Positions 55,554 to 64,000 of a stretch of DNA of 64,000 nucleotides are shown in pieces. How positions within the stretch are numbered: position 1 is the first letter of the stretch; the number at the start of each line of letters is the position of its first letter. A program made the translations under genes and the position numbers. This stretch comes from Streptomyces sp. MST-110588 (GTDB lineage Bacteria > Actinomycetota > Actinomycetes > Streptomycetales > Streptomycetaceae), in NCBI RefSeq assembly GCF_022695595.1, contig NZ_CP074380.1:6724501-6788500 (forward strand), written 5' to 3'. Under the pieces are notes generated by a model. That model ran no database searches. It worked only from the letters and a program-made list of their open reading frames with translations, and was not told the origin of the DNA.

Positions 55554-57191
55554 ATGGCCGACCAAGGACGACCTGACGTGCGACCGGACGCGGACGACGG
55601 CGGGCAGGTCACACGGGGCGTGGGAGACGTACGGGTCACCAGGGGCTCGGACGCGAAGGGCACGCCGGACGCGCCGGACTCGTACCGGGAACACAACGAA
55701 CACCGGGAACACAACGAACACGAGGAGAGCGAGACGCGCGGGAAGCCCGACGCGTACGGTGATCAGTACACGCCGAGCGCGGGGCGGGACACGGACATCG
55801 TCCCCTTCGGCGCCTCGGGGGAGTGCCGCGGGCCGCGTACGTACGAAGCGGTCCTCGATTCCCTGCGCAGGACGGACGCGACGGACGTCCTGCTCTTCGC
55901 GCACGGCTGGAACAACACCTACGACAAGGCCATACGGTGGTACGGATCGTTCCTGGCCGGCGTGGCGGACACGCCCGGCCTGCGGGCCCACCCCATCGGC
56001 GTCGTCTGGCCCAGCACCGCCCTCGTCCTGCCCGGGGAGAGAGGGCCGGCGATGGCCGGGTGGGGGGCGGCGCGGGAAGCCGCGGCGCCCGCCGGACCGG
56101 GCGGCGCCGCCGTCACCGAGGAGCTGGACCCCCGATTACGGGGACGCTACGAGCAGTTGGCGGGAGCGTCCCGGCTGGGCGCCGAGGAGGCGGCGGAGTT
56201 CGCCCGCATCCTCGCGCCGCTGTGGGGACGGGAGGTGGCGGCCGAGGACCTGCTGTGGCGCTGGCGGCAGACACCGGACCTGCTGACGGACGGCGCGGAT
56301 GGTGCGGATAGCGCGGATGGCGAAGACGACGCGGGTGCTGTCCAGGGGAACCAGGAGCCGGGCCGGGAAGAGGAGCGGCACGGCCGCGTGCCAGGGGAGT
56401 TCGGGTTCGTCGGCAAGTGGGGAGGGGACCCGTACCCGCAGGAGCCCGACTCCGCCGGGGCGCTCGGCTGGGCCGACCCCCGGCTGCTCATCCGCCTCAC
56501 CACCGTCCTGCTCATGAAGGACCGCGCCGCCCGCGTCGGCGCCCGGGGCGTCGGCCGGCTGCTGCGCGACATCCTCACCGCCACCGACCTCCCCGTACGG
56601 CTCGTCGGCCACTCCTACGGCGCCCGGGTCCTGCTCTCCGCGCTGTGCGGACCGCCGTTGCCGCGCCCCGTCGATTCGGTGCTGCTCCTCCAAGGAGCCG
56701 TCTCCCGGATGTGCTTCGCCGCCGACGCGGACGGCACCGGACGCCCCGGCGGCTACCGGGCGGCCCTGGACCGGGACCGTACCGTGCAACCCGTCCTGAC
56801 CACGTTCAGCAGTGCGGACCTGCCGCTGACCCGGCTCTTCCACTGGGCGGTACGACGCCCGGCCGACCTCGGCGAGGCCCGTATCGCCGGCGGTGACCAC
56901 CCCGGCCCGGGCACCGACGAGTACGGCCCCGGCCCCGAGGACGTACGCCGCCGTGTGCCCAGCCGCTACGCCGCGCTCGGCGGCTACGGACCCGGCGGCT
57001 GCGGCGCCGAATGCCGGTGGCTGCGCGCCCAACTGCCCGATACGCGCTACGACCTCACCGACGAGACCGTACGCCTGCTCGCCCTGGACGCGTCCCAGGC
57101 CATCAAGGGACACGGCGACATCAGCAACCCCGCCACCTGGTGGGCGCTGAGCAACCAGATCACCGCCTCGGCGCCCGGACGGCGGCCATGA
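55554..57191 (+). CDS. Alpha/beta serine hydrolase, first gene of the caspase-fold operon
   Basis: 545 aa, no signal peptide. A charged disordered N-terminus with EHNEHRE repeats (about 1-80) precedes an alpha/beta-hydrolase core: LLFAHGWNNTYDKAIRWYG (oxyanion-hole HG), nucleophile Ser354 in VGHSYGARVLLSAL and catalytic-type His520 in IKGHGDISNP. An acidic insert lies at about 245-285. Similar to DUF900-like intracellular esterases. Codon 195 (56136-56138) is TTA, implying bldA dependence. ATG has AGGGGGG. The next gene overlaps its stop by 4 nt. Confidence 0.82.
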   Translation: MADQGRPDVRPDADDGGQVTRGVGDVRVTRGSDAKGTPDAPDSYREHNEHREHNEHEESETRGKPDAYGDQYTPSAGRDTDIVPFGASGECRGPRTYEAVLDSLRRTDATDVLLFAHGWNNTYDKAIRWYGSFLAGVADTPGLRAHPIGVVWPSTALVLPGERGPAMAGWGAAREAAAPAGPGGAAVTEELDPRLRGRYEQLAGASRLGAEEAAEFARILAPLWGREVAAEDLLWRWRQTPDLLTDGADGADSADGEDDAGAVQGNQEPGREEERHGRVPGEFGFVGKWGGDPYPQEPDSAGALGWADPRLLIRLTTVLLMKDRAARVGARGVGRLLRDILTATDLPVRLVGHSYGARVLLSALCGPPLPRPVDSVLLLQGAVSRMCFAADADGTGRPGGYRAALDRDRTVQPVLTTFSSADLPLTRLFHWAVRRPADLGEARIAGGDHPGPGTDEYGPGPEDVRRRVPSRYAALGGYGPGGCGAECRWLRAQLPDTRYDLTDETVRLLALDASQAIKGHGDISNPATWWALSNQITASAPGRRP

Positions 57192-58975
57192 CCAGCTCCT
57201 TGAGGGGACGCGGCGGGCCGCTGCCCCTGCGCATCAGACTGGAGCGCGAACGCGGCCCGGAAGGCGTCACCTCCTCCGTCACCTTCGAACTGGCCGCGGA
57301 CGTCGGCGAACCGGTACAGGTCGCCGGCTGCTCCCCGCTCGTCCTGGGCCTGCCCCAGGACATAAGCGACCTGGAATGCCCGCCCCGGCGCTCGCCGCGG
57401 GTCTTCCTCGTACCGCAGCAGATCACCCGGGCCATCCACGAGGCGGCCCGCAAGATCGGGGACGGGCGGTGGGAAGCCCTCTGGCTGGAATTCCCGCGCC
57501 CCTCCGGCTGCCTGAGCATGCTGCCCTGGGAGCGGATGCTCCACTACGGCGACCACGGGCTGCCGATCGTACGGCGTCCGTACTCCCTCGTACGGCCGTG
57601 GACCCCGGAGGACTCCCTCGAAGTGGTGCTCTGCGCGAGCGTGCTGCCACCGCCGGCCAACCCCGCGTACGGAGAGCTGCCGCGCACCGCCTCGGGCGCC
57701 GCCTCAGAAGCCGTCGACACGATCCTGCACACGGTCCGTACGGTCATCGGCGAGGTCCGGCGCAGGACCCGGGTCCATGTCTTCGCCGCCCCCATGCTCC
57801 AGGACGCGCTGCGCCCGCACGCCGGACGGCACGCGGACCTGGAGCTGATCGTGCACGACCCGGCCACCGCGGCGGGAGCGGGCGGCCCCCAGGACCCCAC
57901 CGACCCGGTGCACAACCCCTGGCTGCGCTGGATCCGCGGGGAACTGGGGCAGTGCGCCGCGGACGTGGTGCACGTCATCGGCGACGGAGCCCTGATGGGC
58001 GGCGAGGGCACGCTGATCCTCCAGCAGTTGACGGAGAACGGCGCGGACGGCTCCCACCACGGTCCGACGGCCGTCGGAGCGGCCGAACTGTCGACCTTCC
58101 TGATGCAGGTCGGGGCATGGTCGCTGGTGCTCAGCGGCACACCGGGCAACGTATCGGACTGCGGGCTGCGCGAACTCGCCGACAGCGTGGCACGCGTCCA
58201 GCCCGGCTCGATGCTCGTCCACGAGAGCGCCCACGACCCACGGCTGACGGCACTGGCCTCCGGCTACGCCTTCCTCTACCGCACCGAGGACACCCGGCCA
58301 CCGGTCACCAACGCCCTGAGCACCTGGGCCTACCCGCTCACCCTGGACTACCACTTCAACAGCGGCGCCGAACCGGTCACCCTCAACGCGGCCCGGCTGC
58401 TGCTGGACGAGAAGGGCCACACGGCCATCTACGGGGACCGCATCGAGAACGTCATGGCGGCCGAGGCCACCCCGATGTGGCTCGCCGCCAGCATCCGCTA
58501 CCTCGAACGCGTACAGGCGCAGTGGCTGCCGCCGCCCTCGGGCAACGACGACAAGTCCTGCCTGGCGCCCTGGCAGGACGCCAAGTACGCGCTGAACCAG
58601 GCGGTCTCCCTGCTCGAACGCGTCCTTTGGCCACAGGACCGCGGGCCGGGGGCGGGCGGTGGCGTGCCGGGGCAGGACCGCGGGCCGGGGGCGGGCGGTG
58701 TGCCCGGGCCGGCCCGTATACCTGGGCCGAGCCGCGTACCGGAAGCAGAACGTGTACCGGAAACGGAACGTGCACCGGATACGTCACGCACACCAGAAAC
58801 ATCACGCACACCGAAGACGGAACGCACACCGGAAACATCACGCACACCGAAGACGGAACGCGCACCGGAAGCATCACGCGCACCGGACACCTCACACGCA
58901 CTGGACACCTCACACGCACCGGACACAGAACGCGTACCAGGAGCAGAGAACGCGCGGGGAAGGCGACGCCCATGA
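57188..58975 (+). CDS. CHAT-fold protein with degenerate active site
   Basis: 595 aa. Residues 1-130 include the CHAT-typical LPWERMLHYGDHGLPIVRRP and SLVRPWTPEDS. The protease fold continues to about 480. Where active CHAT enzymes have HxxCHG, this reads HVIGDG (Gly265-Asp266), and where the catalytic Cys sits it reads VLSGTPGN (Thr318), so both residues are missing. An Arg/Pro/Glu/Thr hexapeptide-repeat tail occupies about 515-587. It is likely a regulatory or partner pseudoprotease for the next protein. ATGA overlaps on both sides. Confidence 0.78.
   Translation: MTSSLRGRGGPLPLRIRLERERGPEGVTSSVTFELAADVGEPVQVAGCSPLVLGLPQDISDLECPPRRSPRVFLVPQQITRAIHEAARKIGDGRWEALWLEFPRPSGCLSMLPWERMLHYGDHGLPIVRRPYSLVRPWTPEDSLEVVLCASVLPPPANPAYGELPRTASGAASEAVDTILHTVRTVIGEVRRRTRVHVFAAPMLQDALRPHAGRHADLELIVHDPATAAGAGGPQDPTDPVHNPWLRWIRGELGQCAADVVHVIGDGALMGGEGTLILQQLTENGADGSHHGPTAVGAAELSTFLMQVGAWSLVLSGTPGNVSDCGLRELADSVARVQPGSMLVHESAHDPRLTALASGYAFLYRTEDTRPPVTNALSTWAYPLTLDYHFNSGAEPVTLNAARLLLDEKGHTAIYGDRIENVMAAEATPMWLAASIRYLERVQAQWLPPPSGNDDKSCLAPWQDAKYALNQAVSLLERVLWPQDRGPGAGGGVPGQDRGPGAGGVPGPARIPGPSRVPEAERVPETERAPDTSRTPETSRTPKTERTPETSRTPKTERAPEASRAPDTSHALDTSHAPDTERVPGAENARGRRRP
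58733..58948 (+). repeat. 18-bp tandem repeat, twelve units (hexapeptide tail)
   Basis: In-frame units such as ACGCACACCGGAAACATC encoding RTPETS/RTPKTE/RAPDTS-type hexapeptides. Some 36-bp pairs are identical, showing recent duplication. Confidence 0.92.
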
Positions 58976-60420
58976 GGATCACCAACGGCGCCCGGGTCGT
59001 CGTCCGCCTGGACACCTGTTTCCAGGGCCGGGAGCCGCGCGGGCTGCTGCTCACCCTCGAAGAGCCGTACGGCGTCACGACCTGCCCGCCGCACCTGGTG
59101 GTGTACGACCACACCGACCCGGCGCTGCGCGCACTGGAGGAGGAGCCGATGGAGGAGGGGGCCGTCGGCGAGGCGGGGGACTTCCTGCACCATCTGCTCG
59201 GCCAGAACCCGCACGCCGCCAAGGCCCTGGACCACGCGCTGCTGGCGGACGAGGGCCAGCGGGTACCGGTCTTCGTCCACGACTGCTCCCACGGGTGGGG
59301 CGAACACCTCCCCTGGGAGGTGCTGCGCTCCCCGGAAGGCATCTTCCTCAACCTCGCCGAACAGTGGCCGGTCAACCGCATGGTCAGCTCCGTGAGGATC
59401 GGCGCCCGCCCCCGCGCCCTGGAGTCCGGCGGCCCGCTGCGCATCGTCGCCGTACTGTCGTGCGTGGGGATCTCCGCGGTCCACGAATGGAACGCGCTGA
59501 TCGAGGCGGTCGGTACGGAAGGCAAGGCCATCGACCTGGACCTGCTCGTCCTGACCGGTGAACGCGGGCTGCGGGACACGATACGGGCCGGCATGCCCTT
59601 CACCGGCGGCGTCAACGTGGTCGTCGACTCCATCCCCCAGTACCGCGAGGAACTGCTCCCGCTCGTCAAGGACTTCGGGCCGCACATCCTGCACTTCTTC
59701 TGCCACGGCTCGGCCCACCAGGGCCCGCACATCGAACTGGCCACCGCCTCCGACTGGGACGGCCTGGGCACCCGGAGCTCACTGCACCTGGAGGCCGAGA
59801 ACATCATCGAGATGACCACCGTCGACAGCCGGCCGTGGCTGACCGTACTGAACTGCTGCTCCGGCGCGGCTCCGGCCCAGGAGGGGTACGGGTCCCTGGC
59901 GCGCAGGCTCGTGACGGCCGGCGGCTTCCCGGCGGTCGTCGGCCGCCGCGAGCCGATCGCCGCCGAGGAGGCGCAGGAACTGACCAAGTCCCTGTACCGG
60001 GAACTGTTCGCCGCCCTGCGCGAACGGGGACTGCGCCGTACCCGGCCCGAGGACGTGGACTGGTTCGAGCCGCTGCGCAGGACCCGCAAACTGCTGCTGC
60101 GGGCACACAGCGTCTCCAGGACGGAACCGGTCGCGGCAGCCGCCAGCAGGGAATGGGCGCGGCCGGTGCTCTACCTGGCGCGGGACACCCGCTACGGCGG
60201 CGGGGGCGGCGGCAACGGCACCACGGGCAACGGCCACCCCTCGCCCGACGGCCCACTGCCGGACGACGTCCGCATCGAACTGGACATCCTGTGGGGGCTC
60301 CTGCGCGCACCGCACCAACCTCCGGCCCGCTTCTGCCGCGCCATCGAGGCAGAAGCCGACTCCCTCCTGGATCGCCGCCCCTGGGAAAGCAACCCCGAGG
60401 AACACGGCGAACGAGTGTGA
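58972..60420 (+). CDS. CHAT-domain caspase-like protease
   Basis: 482 aa. CHAT landmarks are HLPWEVLRSPEGIFLNLAEQ, then HILHFFCHGSAHQGPHIEL with catalytic His245 and WLTVLNCCSGAAPAQEGYG with catalytic Cys296 (or 295). The end carries a Gly/Asn linker and a small acidic helical tail. The intact dyad makes this the likely active protease of the operon. CHAT proteases act as toxins or effectors in bacterial conflict systems. ATGA and GTGA overlaps with its neighbours. Confidence 0.85.
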   Translation: MRITNGARVVVRLDTCFQGREPRGLLLTLEEPYGVTTCPPHLVVYDHTDPALRALEEEPMEEGAVGEAGDFLHHLLGQNPHAAKALDHALLADEGQRVPVFVHDCSHGWGEHLPWEVLRSPEGIFLNLAEQWPVNRMVSSVRIGARPRALESGGPLRIVAVLSCVGISAVHEWNALIEAVGTEGKAIDLDLLVLTGERGLRDTIRAGMPFTGGVNVVVDSIPQYREELLPLVKDFGPHILHFFCHGSAHQGPHIELATASDWDGLGTRSSLHLEAENIIEMTTVDSRPWLTVLNCCSGAAPAQEGYGSLARRLVTAGGFPAVVGRREPIAAEEAQELTKSLYRELFAALRERGLRRTRPEDVDWFEPLRRTRKLLLRAHSVSRTEPVAAAASREWARPVLYLARDTRYGGGGGGNGTTGNGHPSPDGPLPDDVRIELDILWGLLRAPHQPPARFCRAIEAEADSLLDRRPWESNPEEHGERV

Positions 60421-62495
60421 ACCAGCCCCGGCCCGGACCACGGATGGACCCGCAGACCGCCCAAAAGAACGCGCAGGACGCGGAGCCCGAACCCCGCCCG
60501 AGCGCCGCCCCCGAGCAGCCGTGGCAGAGCACCGGACCCGGACCCGGACCCGGTCCCGGACCCGGACCCGGGCACGAGTCCAGGTCCGGGACCGGGCCTC
60601 GGCCGGGTGCCGGGTCCGAGTGGTGGCAGGGTGTCGGGTCTGAGGTGCGGCCGGGTGCCGGGTTCGGGGCATGGCCGGGTGCCTTGGTCGGGCTGCGGCC
60701 GGGGATCGGAGCTGGGGCGTGGCCGGGGATCGGATCCGGGGTGTGGCCGGGCACTGGGGCTGGGGCCAGGTCCGGGACCGGGCTGCCGCCGGGGGCCGGG
60801 TCCGGGGCGTGGCAGGGCGCCGCCGGGGGTGAGCCGGAAGCCCTTTCCGCGGCCGGCTCCTTGGCCGGCTCCTTCGGGGCGTGGGACCCGGGGGAGCCGC
60901 CGGACGAACTGTGCGTCAACGCCTGGACGGGCGGCCCGGGACCGGTGGCCGCGCCGCTCGGGCCCGGGCACCGGGCCTGGGCGCTGGGACCGGTGGCCGG
61001 CGTCAAGCGACTGCTGCGCCCCGGCGCCGTGGACCCTGCGGACTACCGGGACGAACGGGTCGGCTGGGGACTCGTCCTCCCCGACCGTGACGGGCTGCCT
61101 CACCCGGCCCTCCCCGAAGAGGCCCCGGAACCGGTCCGGGCCCTGTTCGCCGCCCGACCCGGCGCACGGCTGCTGCGCCTGACCCGCGCCACACCCACCA
61201 CCGCCACCCTGCGCGACTACGCGGCCGGGAAGGACATCGCCGTCATCGGCTCGCCGCGCGGCACGACCCCCGGCGCGCTGCCGAGCTATCTGCTGATCTA
61301 CGGCGGCCCGGAGGCCGTACCGTGGCGGACGCAGTACCTGCTGGCCCGAGTGGCCCACGTAGGACGGCTCCACCTGACGGGCACCGGCCTCGAACGGTAC
61401 GTGAGCGCGCTGCTGGACGGCTGGTCCGACTCGACCGCCCGCTACGACAGCCCACTGGTGTGGTCCCCGGACCACAGCGCCCAAGCCGACGAGGCTCAGA
61501 ACCACGGCACCCGAAACGACGGCACCCCAAACCACTGCGGGGACCAGACTGATCGGAACCAAGCCCACCGAGTCCAGCCCAGCACAGCCGAGGCGCACAC
61601 AGCCGAGACCCGTGGAGCCGAGCCCCACCGAGCCCAGCCCCACCGAGCCGAGACCCGCAGAGACCAGGACATCACCTCACTCATGCGGGACGCCATCGCC
61701 GCACCTGTCGCCGAACGGCTGCGCGCCGACGGCGAGATGCCCGGCAGCCTCTTCCTCGACGGCCGGGCGGGCCGGGCGTCGGTCGCCGGTCTGGCCCGGG
61801 CGCTCGCCGAGCTCCGCCCCGCCCTGGTGGTCACCACCAGCCACGGCCTGACGAGCCCCCTGCACGATCCGGCCACCCTCACCGCCCGCATCGGGCTGCC
61901 GGTCGACGCCCGGGGCGCGTACATCGATCCCCGTACGCTGCTCACCGACTGGCAGCCGGACGGGGCGATCTGGTACGCACACGCCTGCTGCGGAGCGGGC
62001 GCCGACCGGCGATCCGTCTTCGACGGCCTGGTCGCCCCCGACGGACCGGTAGGGGAAGTACTGGCCGGCGTCGCCGCACTGGGCTCCGTGGTGGCACCGC
62101 TGCCCACCGCCCTGTTGTCCGCCCGGCGCCCGGCCCGTGCCTTCATCGGCCACGTCGAGCCGACCTTCGACTGGACGCTGCGCTCACCCTGGACCGGCCA
62201 GCACCTGACGGACGAACTCACCTCGGTGCTCTACGGCGGGCTGTGCGGCGGCGAACCGGTGGGCCTGGCCCTGGACCGGATCACCAAGGGAATCGCTGCC
62301 TCGGCCCTGGCCCACGAAGAGGCACTGCACGCCTACAACGCGAGCGAGCACACCGAACGTGCCGGACTACGAGCGGCCCTGTACCACCGTCTGGTCGCCG
62401 CCGACCGTACCGCCATGGTCATCCTCGGCGACCCCACAGCCGCCCTCCCCCTCCCCTCCCTCCCCCTACCTCCTCAACAGTCCTGGCGGTTCTGA
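60417..62495 (+). CDS. Caspase-fold (C25/gingipain-like) cysteine protease
   Basis: 692 aa. A Gly/Pro/Trp-rich low-complexity N-terminus (about 1-160) precedes a C25-like core: LPSYLLIYGGPEAVPWRTQY, a His/Arg/Gln-rich insert at about 360-415 (THRVQPSTAE-type repeats), VVTTSHGLTSPLHD with His476 and IWYAHACCGAGADRR with Cys524, and a C-terminal ILGDPTAALP typical of C25 proteins. GTG overlaps the CHAT gene by 4 nt. No signal peptide, so probably cytoplasmic. Last gene of the four-gene operon; no clear terminator follows. Confidence 0.8.
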   Translation: MNQPRPGPRMDPQTAQKNAQDAEPEPRPSAAPEQPWQSTGPGPGPGPGPGPGHESRSGTGPRPGAGSEWWQGVGSEVRPGAGFGAWPGALVGLRPGIGAGAWPGIGSGVWPGTGAGARSGTGLPPGAGSGAWQGAAGGEPEALSAAGSLAGSFGAWDPGEPPDELCVNAWTGGPGPVAAPLGPGHRAWALGPVAGVKRLLRPGAVDPADYRDERVGWGLVLPDRDGLPHPALPEEAPEPVRALFAARPGARLLRLTRATPTTATLRDYAAGKDIAVIGSPRGTTPGALPSYLLIYGGPEAVPWRTQYLLARVAHVGRLHLTGTGLERYVSALLDGWSDSTARYDSPLVWSPDHSAQADEAQNHGTRNDGTPNHCGDQTDRNQAHRVQPSTAEAHTAETRGAEPHRAQPHRAETRRDQDITSLMRDAIAAPVAERLRADGEMPGSLFLDGRAGRASVAGLARALAELRPALVVTTSHGLTSPLHDPATLTARIGLPVDARGAYIDPRTLLTDWQPDGAIWYAHACCGAGADRRSVFDGLVAPDGPVGEVLAGVAALGSVVAPLPTALLSARRPARAFIGHVEPTFDWTLRSPWTGQHLTDELTSVLYGGLCGGEPVGLALDRITKGIAASALAHEEALHAYNASEHTERAGLRAALYHRLVAADRTAMVILGDPTAALPLPSLPLPPQQSWRF

Positions 62496-62614
62496 CAGCC
62501 CTGGTGGTCCCGAGCAATTGTCAGGAGTCGTGGGTCGGGTGTCCTTGGGTTTCCTCGACGGTGCAGTTCGGTTCCGGTTGGTCCCGACGGAGGGCGTCGG
62601 GCGGCGGTCGTCGG

Positions 62615-63535
62615 TTACCTGTGGGTGATCCCGCTGGTCTGCGGTTGCTCGTCGGTGCGGTCGGCGAGCGCGCGCAGTTCGTCAGCGTAGGTGGTCCAGA
62701 CGTCGCGGGCGAGGAAGTGGCCGACTCCGGGCAGGGTGTGAAGGCTGGCACCGGGGATGGCGGCAGCGATGTCGTGCGCGGCCGTCACGCGCACAAGCGG
62801 GTCGCTTTCGCCGTGCAGGACGAGGGTCGGCGCGGTGATCTGGGCCAGTGGTCCGCCGTGCCACTTCGCTCCGATCTGGCGGCTCTGCGCCTTCTGGTCG
62901 CGGAAGCTGGCGACTTGGTGCGCTGCTTCCTTGTCTATGAACTCGCGCACATCGTGCTCGTCGATGTCCTGGCCGGGCGCGGCCAGGATGCGGGCGGCAG
63001 CGAGGGCCAGATCCAGGTTGCCCTGAGGGGTCTTGGGGTAGTGCAGCCGGGCGAAACGGGGCAGGCATGCCAGGCGCAGGTAACGCAGGAGGCTCAGGCC
63101 CTTCGCGTCGCTGGGGACCGCCGAGGAGGTGGCCAGGCTCAGCACGCGCCTGGGGTGGCGGATGGCGGTGCGCTGTGCGATGAGCCCGCCCATCGAGTGG
63201 CCGAGGAGGTGGGCGCCCTCCCAGCCGAGGGCGTCGAGGACGGCGACCGCGTCGTCGGTGAGGTCCTCGGCGCTGTAGGCCGGGGCTTTGCGGTGGAGCA
63301 GGGCCTTGACCGGCGGGCCGACGCGCCGGTCGGGCAGGTGGGTGGATTCGCCGGCGTCGCGCTGGTCGTAGGCCACGACGTGGAAGCCGTGGCCGACCAG
63401 TTCGGCCACCAGGCCGTCCGGCCACCAGAACCGTGAGGTGCCCAGTCCCATGACCAGTAGCAGCGGGTCGCCTCCCGCGCCGCCCAGGTCCTCGAAGGCG
63501 ATCTGTATCTCGCCGTTGTGCGCGAAGCGCGTCAT
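62615..63535 (-). CDS. Alpha/beta-fold hydrolase
   Basis: 306 aa. Oxyanion region LLLVMGLGTSRFWWPDGLV, VVAYDQRDAGEST, nucleophile Ser in LLGHSMGGLIAQRTAIRHP, Asp in LVLHGESDPLV and His in LPGVGHFLARDVW. This is the standard haloperoxidase/lactonase-like architecture with a cap at about 140-205. ATG 63535 is chosen over 63538 for spacing to GGGAGGG. Divergent from a TetR regulator through a 78-nt gap. Substrate unknown. Confidence 0.85.
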   Translation of the reverse strand: MTRFAHNGEIQIAFEDLGGAGGDPLLLVMGLGTSRFWWPDGLVAELVGHGFHVVAYDQRDAGESTHLPDRRVGPPVKALLHRKAPAYSAEDLTDDAVAVLDALGWEGAHLLGHSMGGLIAQRTAIRHPRRVLSLATSSAVPSDAKGLSLLRYLRLACLPRFARLHYPKTPQGNLDLALAAARILAAPGQDIDEHDVREFIDKEAAHQVASFRDQKAQSRQIGAKWHGGPLAQITAPTLVLHGESDPLVRVTAAHDIAAAIPGASLHTLPGVGHFLARDVWTTYADELRALADRTDEQPQTSGITHR

Positions 63536-63546
63536 CATGTCCCTCC

Positions 63547-63572
63547 CATTCGCGAACACCATTCGCGAACAC
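63547..63572. promoter_or_regulatory. Tandem TTCGCGAA operator between hydrolase and tetR
   Basis: Two adjacent identical 13-mers CATTCGCGAACAC, each containing the palindrome TTCGCGAA, in the divergent gap. Likely TetR binding site. Confidence 0.6.
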
Positions 63573-63613
63573 CGTATGCGATAGGTAGGCTGGTGGCAAC
63601 GCGGGAGGTAGCA

Positions 63614-64000
63614 GTGGCAGGACAGCAGGAGCCGGTGATCTGGATGCGGCCGGAACAAGCGCCGGTCGGACGCCGGGCCGAGCGCAGCCGCGCCGAGATC
63701 ACCGCTGCCGCGGTGGAACTGGCCGACCGCGAGGGCCTGGACGTCGTCTCCATGCGACGCGTCGCATCCATCCTGGGCACCGGCGCCGCCTCGCTCTACC
63801 GCTACGTGGCCACCCGCGACGACCTGCTCGACCTGATGACCGACAGCACCGCGGGCGAATACGACCTGGCCGCCCCCAGCGGCGACTGGCAGGCCGACCT
63901 GCTCGCCATCGCCCGCCAGGCCCGGCAGATCATGCGCCGCCACCCGTGGCTGCCCGCCATGGTCATGAGCCGCCCCACGCTCGGCCCCCACGGGATCGAC
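63614..64000 (+). CDS. TetR-family regulator (partial, cut by right edge)
   Basis: First 129 residues. HTH at about residues 25-70: RAEITAAAVELADREGLDVV, MRRVASILGTGAASLYRYVA, TRDDLLDLM. The C-terminal ligand domain begins with DWQADLLAIARQARQIMRRH. GTG with GGGAGG upstream. Divergent from the hydrolase, which it probably represses. Confidence 0.88.
   Translation, partial: MAGQQEPVIWMRPEQAPVGRRAERSRAEITAAAVELADREGLDVVSMRRVASILGTGAASLYRYVATRDDLLDLMTDSTAGEYDLAAPSGDWQADLLAIARQARQIMRRHPWLPAMVMSRPTLGPHGID

Overview
The window is chromosomal DNA of a Streptomyces-type actinomycete. The evidence is very high G+C with G/C in nearly all third codon positions, GTG starts, 4-nt ATGA/GTGA gene overlaps, a streptomycete-order gas vesicle cluster, Rpf cell-wall hydrolases, streptogrisin-type proteases, a subtilisin-inhibitor-like protein and a SepF-like protein. 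The order tyrA - cmk - plsC - der ... acyl-CoA dehydrogenase - SepF-like ... dnaE2 - imuB-like is, as I recall it, a conserved chromosomal order around SCO1738-SCO1762 of S. coelicolor. I see no tRNA, rRNA, CRISPR array or intact insertion sequence.

Layout. 1-5.8 kb: nucleotidyltransferase (cut by the window edge), YidB, then tyrA, cmk, plsC and der. 5.9-7.5 kb: two conserved proteins of unknown function. 8.0-9.4 kb: two resuscitation-promoting-factor-like hydrolases. 9.4-15.9 kb: a branched-chain-amino-acid-type ABC importer (LivF and a LivH-LivM-LivG fusion) with a divergent solute-binding lipoprotein. 16.3-19.6 kb: a conserved unknown protein, a small hydrophobic protein and an orphan cytochrome oxidase subunit I. 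19.7-25.3 kb: a ten-gene gas vesicle cluster (gvpO-A-F-G-Y-Z-J-L-S-K, minus strand). 25.7-33 kb: protease inhibitor, PAP2 phosphatase, membrane glycosyltransferase, MFS exporter, acyl-CoA dehydrogenase and SepF-like protein. 33.6-36.9 kb: an FAD/NAD(P)-binding protein and a luciferase-like flavin oxidoreductase. 36.9-38.2 kb: a gene-free block made of several unrelated tandem-repeat arrays. 38.2-41.8 kb: two secreted chymotrypsin-fold proteases flanking an SPFH protein. 42-48.6 kb: an ArsR/MFS pair with a clear operator, an IS remnant, MarR, a second exporter, a methyltransferase and a protease inhibitor. 49-55.4 kb: an ABC-2-like membrane protein and the dnaE2/imuB-like mutasome pair.

55.5-62.5 kb is the most interesting segment. 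It is a four-gene, translationally coupled operon encoding an alpha/beta serine hydrolase, a degenerate CHAT-fold protein, a CHAT protease with an intact His/Cys pair and a second caspase-fold (C25-like) protease. The hydrolase gene carries a rare TTA codon, which suggests bldA control of the operon. I suggest it is a cell-death or conflict system; that is inference. The window ends in a divergent hydrolase/TetR pair.

Annotation caution. At least seven genes have a frame break that one extra G or C in a homopolymer run would repair exactly. Gene after gene of conserved function is affected, so most are probably base-calling deletions rather than true pseudogenes. They are marked individually.
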